The notes under the pieces: generated by a model
Seen by the model: only the letters and a program-made list of their open reading frames with translations
The model's database searches: none
Told to the model about the DNA's origin: nothing
Position numbers and translations under genes: made by a program
From: Diphasiastrum complanatum
Lineage: Eukaryota; Streptophyta; Lycopodiopsida; Lycopodiales; Lycopodiaceae
DNA: 64,000 nt
Assembly (NCBI GenBank): GCA_029204225.1
Contig: CM055102.1
Location: forward strand, 45,974,252-46,038,251
Direction of reading: 5' to 3'
Shown: positions 41,579-49,818 of the stretch, one piece after another
Layout: each line of letters begins with the position of its first letter
Numbering within the stretch: the first letter of the stretch is position 1

Positions 41579-42225
41579 TGTTAGCAACTGTGCTAACACA
41601 GAGAAAATAAAATAATAATAATAAACTCCATGGCATGTGCTTTGTAAGACCACGTATGAGTATCTGTCAATAAACTTCAAGCCATGGCATGTGTTTTGTA
41701 AGTCCATGAGTAGAAGCTTAAATACTAATAAAATAGCTTAAACTTAGATTTAGAACTTAGACTTAGAAAACTTAAGATTAGAAATATTTTATCTTAAGTT
41801 TTTCTAAGTTAAGAAATTTGAAGTTCTAAATCCTAAGTTAGAAGTTCTTGAAAGGCTAGAAACAGATTAGTCCCATAAGTTAGTAGACACTTATGGAAGA
41901 CCCTCCTTGCCATAAAAGGAGAAGTATTTGCATTGTAACCAACACTTTTGAGATTAAGCTATCTTGCTCTCTATTTTGGAGAATTATCATTCTATGTCAT
42001 TTGTGTTCCCTTTGAAAGGTGCACAGCTTGTTCTGTCACCTTAGATAGTTTCATTTCCGTTTTGAGCACTAGTTGGGTAAGCCTTAGTGCTTCCGTCATT
42101 ACTTCTTATTTTCGCATTTCTGTTTGAAACTTGGTAGAAACTTAAAAAGTGGACAAATCTCTTCATCCCTGTACTACACCCGTAAGTAGATCTAGCCACC
42201 GCACACACTGAAAATACTTCCAACA
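41579..42225 (+). repeat. 5' LTR of the gypsy element
   Basis: It begins TGTTAGCAACTG after CCTTG and ends ACTTCCAACA before the PBS. It is 647 bp, about 175 bases shorter than the inverted copy because a segment between CAGCTTG and TTCTGTCACC is missing. A CATAAAAGG promoter-like box lies at 41911-41919. Confidence 0.9.
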
Positions 42226-42226
42226 T

Positions 42227-42239
42227 TGGCGCCGTTTCC
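42227..42239 (+). other. Primer-binding site of the gypsy element
   Basis: TGGCGCCGTTTCC, close to the TGGCGCCGTTGCC PBS common in plant Tat and Athila elements and usually assigned to tRNA-Asp. Confidence 0.8.
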
Positions 42240-43123
42240 TCTTTTTAAGTATTTTTTACCTAGCTTCTTCTCCTTTTTCTTTTTGTTTTTGCTTCCGTGT
42301 TGTATGTTTGCTTGTGTGCTTGTCTCTATCTACCAACAAACAGCACGAGTCATCTCTCCAGGTCCTACACGAGCTGCAGAGCAACTTCTTAAACCGGGGG
42401 GAAGCAACAAAAGAGTCAACTTGGGCATTTTCTTCAAAAGAAGTGACCCAAGTAACTTTTTTCGCAAACAAAAAAGTATCGCAGAATTCGCCAGCCTGTT
42501 TGCAGCCCTAACAGACCCTGATCTTTTATTTTATGACCAGCGCGAATTCTGACCACAGTCAGATTTTGAGAAAACAACCTTCTATACTGTCAAAACCTCT
42601 TATTTCTCACCCAAATCTTTGTCCTAAAATCCGTCAGCTTCATTGAGGCTAGATCTCATCAAGATCAGTCCTCCAGTAGCTCCACGAATTCTATCTCACA
42701 GATTTTGTCCGTTTACTGTCAGAAAATCACATTTTTTTTCATATTCCCTATCTGCCAGTCAAAACTCTTTGTTAGAATTCGCCATTCAGCCCAAGAATTC
42801 GTTCTCAAAGAGCATGATTTTTCTGTCCTACCCACAAATTTTGAAACTGCAATTTTTTCTAGAAAATCTAAAAAAATTGCTATTCTGACATTCAGAAATC
42901 TTTTTCTAAATTCGCGAGTATTACAGTTAGCTTTATCTGCCTCTCCACGATTTGTCAGCCTGTCCGCAAATTCTATCACCACCAGAAAGACCAGGTTTTG
43001 TCCTACACTATCTATTCTGCAAGCAAACTGCCCTTTTTGCCAAGTACAGTCTTGTCCTGCTCATCTGTATTCTGCATCATGTCTCGTGACTGTGCTGAAC
43101 CTTCTAATCCGACTCCTCCATGA
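42240..43123 (+). other. Leader of the gypsy element
   Basis: About 880 bases, T/C-rich, without a convincing gene. GAATTCG or its reverse CGAATTC recurs at about 42484, 42542, 42684, 42775 and 42794, with AAATTCGC-like variants nearby. The same motif reappears in the spacer before the accessory ORF. Confidence 0.6.
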
Positions 43124-43705
43124 ATAGAACGAAGAATTCCACGTATCGATGCACCAAAGTACGATGGCAAATCTGACCCAGTCCGATTTCTCCAAGTCTT
43201 TGATAATGCATGCCGTTTTTATGGAGATACCTCTGAAACTGAAAAGCATTGCCTATTTCCCATGGTACTCTATGGCACCGCCAAGGAGTGGTACTTGAAT
43301 CTCGAAGCTCCTGATCTTGCTTCTTGGACCACCCTCAAGGACGCTCTCATCAAGCGTTTCAAACCATCTAAACTGACTCAGAGCCCGTTCATTCAAATTA
43401 CTCATATCAAGATGCGTCACAAAGAGTTTGTTCGAAACTACATTGAGCGTTTTAAACATCTCAAAGTAGAATGTGTTGATGAAAATATCACTAAACGAAT
43501 GGCCATAAAACTATTTCTAGTTGGATTGCCTAAAAACCTTTATGATCAACTTAAAGATGTGATGACCGATGCTATCCATGAAGAAGACGAAGGTTTTGAC
43601 GATGACTTTGACCATCGTGAAAAGAAATCTAAGAATCCGGACTGTCCTAATCACCCAAAGTCTGATAATATTGTAAACTCACTACCGATTTTCAAACCGC
43701 CATGA
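43124..43705 (+). pseudogene. Gag, N-terminal and central part
   Basis: The frame opens right after a TGA at 43121-43123 with no ATG in frame; an ATG lies at 43120 in another frame. Motifs: RIDAPKYDGKSDPVRFLQVF, ACRFYGDTSE, FPMVLYGTAKEWYLNL, LKDALIKRFKPS, VRNYIERFKHLK, FLVGLPKNLYDQL, the retrotransposon-gag core that packages RNA. It ends PIFKPP at TGA 43703-43705, overlapping the ATG of the next frame as ATGA. The start was probably lost through an indel. It matches the gag of the pol-less element at 33844-40187. Confidence 0.82.
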
Positions 43706-45195
43706 AACAGATTGCTGAGAAATCCTTTCTAGCAAGGGAAAATGTCTGGTGTCCAATCTGCTCACAGCATCACACTGCTAATGAATGCCCTCAACTGCGA
43801 AATCATTTCCCACCAACCACCAGACCCACCATTTATCGAGCTTATCGCCCTTACCCGCCACAACGACCTGTGCCACGACCAGGGGTTTACCAACCACGAC
43901 CACCTGCACCAAATCAATACCCATCTCCACGTCAACAGTTTGTTGTTAACCAACCTGCCCCACAAAATGCTGTCCATTATCTTGATTCGAATACCATCGA
44001 TTCGGTCACCTACTATGTGGAAGACAATACTCAACCGCAATACTCTACTGAAACAGTTGTTTATTATACCTATGATTCTAATGCTCAACTGATGGATCCC
44101 AATGCCCAAGCTTACAATCCAAACCAAGCTGTCTTTGCTGCACATCAAGTACCCTCAATACGAGAATGCTTTATCTCTGCAGGTAAACATCCTAGTATTT
44201 GCTGCCCAAATAAACTCCGCTTTCCTCCAGCTTGTGAAAACTGTGGTATTGAACATCAATTGAAGGACTGTCCATCCCGATCTAAGCTAGCCACTCCTGT
44301 CTGTTCAGTGCAAGTAGAAACCTTACCAATCGAAACACATCCTGCTTGGGTCTTGACTCGGACGCAAATCCAACGCCAAGCCCCTACACTTGCACCCAGC
44401 AAAACTCAACTGCAGGCTGTTCCTCCAAGTGATGATTTAACCTCGATAGTTTACCCTCACCCATCTGAAGAAATTCGGCCGCATCATGAGTATCGCCAGC
44501 AAATCTGCAATGCCAACCAACGATCTTCCTCTTCCCATAAAGTACCTCACAAGCTCTTTGAAAGCAAAACCCTTGAAGGTACCAAAGTTTGGGGAGATTT
44601 ACTACAAGCCAATGTCACTCTTCCCTTCCACGTACTCTGGAAGCATGCTGGCCAATGGAAACAACAGATCCAATCCAATACCACCACCACTATTGACGAG
44701 TTGCCTGGAATGCCCTTACATCTAACCAATCCACTCAGTGAACGAAGCAACATCAAAATCCCAGCTACCCGTCATCAATCCCTTGAAGTTTTAGTAGTAC
44801 TTGATGGAGGTTCCGGGGTTAATATCATTTCCACATCGCTCATGATGGAATGGAATCTGAGAGACAAGCTAGCCAAACCTACTTGTCAGCTTCGGATGGC
44901 TGATCAAAGTGTGGTCCGACCTATCGGTTTTCTTCCGCACGTGCTGATCAAACTAGGAGGTCTCAAGTTTTCTGTTGATCTTGTAGTACTTGATATTTCC
45001 AATAATGCCTATTCTTATGAATTACTACTTGGTCGTCTCACCAATGCACGAGTCGTTTATGACTGGAGCAAAGGCCGAGTCACTTTTGAAAATCGTGATA
45101 GTTCTGTCACCATTGACTCAACGGTTAAACTCAAACTTGCACGCATCCATGACGAGGGATCCTCAACCACCAACTCAGTATTTGAGCCATACTAG
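43702..45195 (+). CDS. Gag zinc-binding part and protease
   Basis: 497 codons, intact. It starts MKQIAEKSFLARENVW. Zinc modules CPICSQHHTANECP (residues about 16-29) and, after a Pro/Tyr/Gln-rich region (about 40-150), CENCGIEHQLKDCP (about 178-191). The protease lies in the last third: LEVLVVLDGGSGVNIIS holds the aspartic site (DGGSG in place of D-S/T-G), with ELLLGR-like flap and core further on. It ends at TAG (45193-45195), after which the same frame continues into RT without another stop until 46591. Gag and protease would be made as one polyprotein and self-cleaved. Whether the frame change from gag part 1 is a mutation or a start-stop coupling is unresolved. Confidence 0.82.
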   Translation: MKQIAEKSFLARENVWCPICSQHHTANECPQLRNHFPPTTRPTIYRAYRPYPPQRPVPRPGVYQPRPPAPNQYPSPRQQFVVNQPAPQNAVHYLDSNTIDSVTYYVEDNTQPQYSTETVVYYTYDSNAQLMDPNAQAYNPNQAVFAAHQVPSIRECFISAGKHPSICCPNKLRFPPACENCGIEHQLKDCPSRSKLATPVCSVQVETLPIETHPAWVLTRTQIQRQAPTLAPSKTQLQAVPPSDDLTSIVYPHPSEEIRPHHEYRQQICNANQRSSSSHKVPHKLFESKTLEGTKVWGDLLQANVTLPFHVLWKHAGQWKQQIQSNTTTTIDELPGMPLHLTNPLSERSNIKIPATRHQSLEVLVVLDGGSGVNIISTSLMMEWNLRDKLAKPTCQLRMADQSVVRPIGFLPHVLIKLGGLKFSVDLVVLDISNNAYSYELLLGRLTNARVVYDWSKGRVTFENRDSSVTIDSTVKLKLARIHDEGSSTTNSVFEPY

Positions 45196-46914
45196 TCTAG
45201 CCACGAAAAAAGTCATTATGTTAAATCTACTGATATCATAAACTGGAGTCACAGTCTAGCTACCATTGATTGTGTGAATGCCGATTACTGTGCGCAGCAT
45301 CAGGATAATTGTACCTCTCCATACTTGATCGATCATGACCAATTACCTGATCTGGATACACACATCATCAATATCAATTTTATTGATATTCTTCCACACC
45401 ATGATGAGCTGCTAAATGTTGCATGGCTACCTACTAATGAATCAGACGATTTATTCATTGATGACGAGAACGTCTTACGAATTCAGAATTGCCTAGAAGA
45501 TATGGACATTTCTGATATTCAGATCCTCAACTATATGGAAGCACTTCCCCCGAAGACCTATCCGCAACATGCTTCCAAGGTGGAATCCGTTGCCAAGGTT
45601 GCAATTGAAAAACTTGAGACAAAATTCTACCGTCCCAAACGCCCACACTATCAATGGGATCTCTGTGAGGAGGAGACTATCTTTCAAATTGATGACGAGA
45701 TCCTCCATGACATACCGACTATCTCTCCACCACCGAAACCTCAACCACATGGTCATACTATGAAAGAGAAAATGAAAAAACCGCTTCAAATTCAACCGCC
45801 GGGTGACCTCACCATTGTTCGGGAAGTTCCTGAGATTGCCTCTAGCCCTACACCAGTCCTCGAAAAAGCACCATCTCGGCAAGATAAAGGCAAGGTCCCC
45901 CTTGAATCTCCAACCCATGATGTTCCTGCATACTTTAAGGACTATACGATCGAGGATGTCACAATCCAATTACCCCAAGCTCAACGTGAGCCCACTGGTA
46001 ATTCACCCTATGAAGGCCCTGCACAAACCATAACCCTTTCCCTGAGTGAGCCAAATGAAACCAATGAATATCTTTTCCACGTCGGAGCTCATCTCAATCG
46101 CGAACAACGAAGACGGCTTGAAAAGCTCCTACAAAAATATCGACATATCTTTGCCTGGACCTATAAAGACATGGAAGGCATCACAGCCCAAGTAGTTGTG
46201 CATCGTATCCCGCTTAAACCGGGTGCGAGGCCCACTGCGAGTCGTTCATACAGATGCAATCCCATCTATAAGGCCAAGATCAAAGAAGAATTACAACGCC
46301 TCTTAGATGCGGGATTTATCTATGAAATTGAGCATACTGAGTGGGTCTCCCCAATTGTCATCGTCCCCAAGAAAAATGGAAAACTCCGGATCTATGTCGA
46401 TTTTAAGAAACTTAACGTCGTCTCTGAACGTGATCATTTTCCATTACCTTTCGGAGAAGCCATCTTAGAAAATCTAGCTAGAGATGAGGCTTACTCTCTC
46501 TTAGATGGCTTTAGTGGATATAATATAATCCAAATCGCTGAAGAGGATCAACACAAAACCGCCTTTGCCACAAAATGGGGAACCTTTTGCTGAAAAGTCA
46601 TGCCTTTTGGTCTTTGCAATGCTCCTAGCACCTTTCAACGTGTTATGCAAGAGGCCGTTTTTCAACAGATGGGCGATATCTTAGAAGTTTACTTGGACGA
46701 TTTAGGAGCACATTCCAAAGAAATAAGTCATCTTTCTATGCTCAAATTTTTTTTTTATCCAATGTCAATGCTTCGGTATCTCTCTTAATCCTGAAAAATG
46801 CCAGATTTGGGTAACCCATGTTATTGTGTTAGGAGAAATTATCTCACGAAATGGCATTGCCACTGACCCTAAAAAGATCCTCATCATTCAAAATCTACTG
46901 GAACCGCGTACGCA
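45196..46914 (+). pseudogene. Pol: reverse transcriptase, palm and fingers
   Basis: In frame with the protease after one TAG. A long acidic/Pro-rich linker precedes RT. RT motifs: LNREQRRRLEKLLQKYRHIFAWTYKDM, AGFIYEIEHTEWVSPIVIVPKKNGKLRIYVDFKKLN, DHFPLPF, YSLLDGFSGYNIIQIAEEDQHKTAFAT, then a TGA (46591-46593), MPFGLCNAPSTFQRVM, and the catalytic EVYLDDLGAHS (YLDD). A T-run near 46747 shifts the frame. The domain is then cut by the MITE at 46918. RT copies the element RNA into cDNA; this copy is dead. Confidence 0.9.
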
Positions 46915-46917
46915 TTA

Positions 46918-47271
46918 GAGGAGTTCTAAATCCAAATAAGATTCTTTTTATATTTTTTCTCAATTTTTTCTTACACATGGACCAATCAAAACACTCAAAT
47001 TCGAAATCTACGTAACGTAACTTTTTGAGTCCACATTTTGATTCCACACTAAAAATGGCATAACTTTTTAGTGATAAGTCTGAATTTAGCGAAGTTTAGT
47101 GCATTGGAAAGCGATTGACAAGGGCTTTTAATGATATGTTAGATAACATACTTTTGAGCTACGATTAAAAAGTTATGGCAAGTCAAAAGTATTAGTGCTA
47201 AAATATTTTAATAATATAAACTACATCTTGCACGAATTCTTAAAGGGTCTTTTTGGAGCTCAAAACTCCTC
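46918..47271. mobile_element. MITE-like insertion (354 bp, TA target) within RT
   Basis: The ends are inverted: GAGGAGTTCTAAATCC on the left, and on the right the complement of GAGGAGTTTTGAGCTCC. With gaps the similarity extends over about 30 bases. TA at 46916-46917 and 47272-47273 is the likely 2-bp target duplication, as for Tc1/mariner (Stowaway-type) elements. The interior is AT-rich and non-coding. It splits the RT between EPRT and REVYSFLGH, which normally are nearly adjacent. Confidence 0.7.
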
Positions 47272-47833
47272 TAATGATACGTGAAGTTTACTCCTTTCTT
47301 GGCCACACCAACTACTATCGGTGCTTTATTTTTTATTTCGCTAACAAAGCACGCTTAATCTACAAAGTAATTGTAGTTTCCAAATGGACGGATGAACAAC
47401 GCGTCGCCTTTAATCAACTCAAAGAAGCCCTTACCAATGCACCCATACTCCGGGCTCCTGATTATTCTAAAGAATTCCATTTGCATACTGATGCATCCAA
47501 GTATGCCATTGGAACAGTGCTCACCCAACCAGGAGAATTCAAAAAGGACTACCCAATTCGTTTTCTTAGTCGACAATTGATACCTGTCGAAGTCAATTAT
47601 ACCACAACCGAACGCGAGCCTTGGCAATGGTATATGCGGTCCAAAAGTTTCGCCATTATCTTCTAGAAAAAGTCTTTGCGTTCTTCACTGATCATCAAGC
47701 ACTGTTGTATCTCATCAACAAGACCTGCACCATTGGCCGTATTACTAGATGGATCCTATTATTGAGAGAATTTGAGTTTAGGATCATGGTTTATAAGGGA
47801 GTTCAACATTTTTTAGCAGACCATCTATTCTGA
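47272..47833 (+). pseudogene. Pol: RT C-terminus and RNase H
   Basis: REVYSFLGHTNYYRCFI (RT thumb region), KWTDEQRVAFNQLKEALTNAP, then RNase H-like APDYSKEFHLHTDASKYAIGTVL, PIRFLSRQL, NYTTTERE and, in another frame, AMVYAVQKFRHYLL, FTDHQALLYLINK and HFLADHL. A frameshift near 47620 separates the two parts. RNase H would degrade the RNA strand of the RNA-DNA hybrid. Confidence 0.88.
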
Positions 47834-47869
47834 ATCCCTAACCTTCCTACCCTTGATCAATGTGTCAAC

Positions 47870-49150
47870 GATGATTGACTCTACACCTGTATGGGCTAAG
47901 GAAATTACCGAATATTTAACTTCAGGGCAGATGGATCATTCCTTCTCTAAACCTGAACAACGTAAATTGGTCCTCAAAACTAAACCTTGTACGTTAATTG
48001 CAAGACAACTCTAGAAGCAAGGATTAGATGGAATTATCCGACGATGTCTTACTGAAGGAGAAATACCCTCTGTGATTTCCCTCACTTATGAAGGTATTGG
48101 TGCCGTCCATTTCTCTTCTGAAACAACTGCTAAGAAAATCCTCTTAGTGGCCAACACTCTTCAAGGATACGCACAATTACACTAAAGCTTGTGATGTCTG
48201 CCAATGCACAAAACGCTTTCAAAAGCCAGACTACATGCCTTTACACCCCGTAACCATCGATCAAGCTTTCCAGAAATGGGAAATTGATTATGTCGGGCCT
48301 ATTAGTCCTGCTGATCGACACACACAATCTCGTTACATCATAGTAGCTACGGACTACTGCACCAAATGGGCCGAAGCAAGAGCTGTTCGCAATGCTGACG
48401 CTCATTCTACCGCCAAATTTCTCTATGAACAAGTTATAGTTCGGTTCGGATGTCCTCTAGGGCTTATCAGTGATAGGGGTACACATTTCCTTAACTCTGT
48501 CGTAGCATATCTTCTTTCCAAATTTTTTGTGGTACATCGCAAAAGTTTCCCATACTATCCACGCTGCAATGGCTAGGCAGAATCCACCAATAAAATCCTA
48601 TGTGGAATTCTCACCAAAACCGTCGAATCCAGGTGATCTGATTGGGAACTCAAACTCCATGCTGCTCTCTGGGCTTATCGCACCACCCCGAAGCGAGCTA
48701 CATGCTTAACCCCTTTCCAGCTCACATATGGCCAAGAAGCCGTTATGCCTGTGGAATTCCATATCCCCTCCCTTCGAGTAGCCTATAACCTTGAGCTCGA
48801 TACTCCTCAAAATCTAGCAAATAGGTTATTCCATCTGGAGCAACTCTGTGAAACACGACGGATCAGCATCCATGCTTAACAAGTCCACAAACGACGACAA
48901 AAAACATGGCATGATCGATCATTGAAACTTAGAGATTTCCAGGTTGGAGATAAGGTCCTGCTATACCAGGCCAAAGCCTTCAAAGACAAACTAAAATTTT
49001 CTGGCCAAGGACCTTACGTCATTAAAAAAAATCTTTGCCTCTGGATATGTCCAACTCCAAACCCTTCAAGGCGATATCCTCGACACTATGGTCAATGGGA
49101 GTCGACTGAGAAAGTACAATGAACCCTGCTTTTATCTTGATATGTATTAG
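47870..49150 (+). pseudogene. Pol: integrase
   Basis: A remnant of the zinc-binding end (CDVCQCTKRF) leads into the core with all three catalytic positions visible: WEIDYVGPI (Asp), LISDRGTHF (Asp) and NG*AESTNK (Glu, just after a stop). Then [29 protein letters not shown] and the C-terminal SH3-like fold GDKVLLY, LKFSGQGPYVI, ending LDMY before TAG. No chromodomain motif follows. Stops near 48000, 48183 and 48576 and a frameshift near 49030 inactivate it. It would insert the cDNA with a 5-bp target duplication, as seen (CCTTG). Confidence 0.9.
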
Positions 49151-49700
49151 ATGTTTTCTTTCCTACTGTATTTTCTTCTTTTTTATTGTCTGCATGCCAT
49201 TTTGACAACATTTTTGCTGAGCTTTCTTGTTCCACCCATCAAGATACTATCAGATCAGGTATACCAATAGTCTTCTATAAGAAAACCACAAAAGTCATTA
49301 GTTTCAGACGAAATTTTTTCACAACATCTCAGATAGAATTCGCTTGAACTCTTTTTCACAATGAACAATTCATTTTTGGCCTCCGCAAATTCTTTCTTAG
49401 ACACAAAAATATCTAAAAATAGAAAAATGTAGTTTTCTTCATCAGATATCCATTCTCAGAATTCGCAGACAATTCGTTGGAGCTCAAATTGATCCTCACG
49501 ATTTCTCTATTATCTTCGCGAATTTTGATCAGATACTTTTTTGCACTATCAAACGTTTTCTCTCTTTTGGCAATAAAAAATCACTTACAGGAATTCGTGG
49601 GCCCCCAGAACGTTGCCTCAAAATTCGTGACCATCATTACCAAATCGTGGACACTGAGGACGATTTCTGGGTGAAGTTGCAAATTCCTGCCCAAAAAAGT
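49151..49700 (+). other. Spacer between pol and accessory ORF
   Basis: About 550 bases without a gene. GAATTCG recurs at about 49336, 49457 and 49587, with variants (CGCGAATTTT, AAATTCGTG), as in the gag leader. Composition (T/C-rich, many TTTTC runs) also resembles that leader. Confidence 0.55.
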
Positions 49701-49710
49701 CTATATATAG
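49701..49710 (+). promoter_or_regulatory. Internal TATA box upstream of the accessory ORF
   Basis: CTATATATAG is a textbook plant TATA box, followed within 20-40 bases by CT-rich sequence (CCACCTTCTCTCC) suited to transcription start. The accessory-ORF ATG lies 118 bases from its start. The LTR promoters have a different box (CATAAAAGG). Confidence 0.55.
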
Positions 49711-49818
49711 GCCTCCACCTTCTCTCCACGAGTTCATTTTAGATTGCTGCTCTCGAGTTCATGCCAAATGTTTTCCAAATTTTCAAAATTCTCAAAGCAA
49801 TCTAAAATCACTGCTACC

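Noticed and set aside
43762-45969. Long minus-strand frames (about 128 and 158 codons) opposite gypsy gag and pol
   Set aside because: Antisense shadows of plus-strand frames that carry clear zinc-finger and RT motifs.
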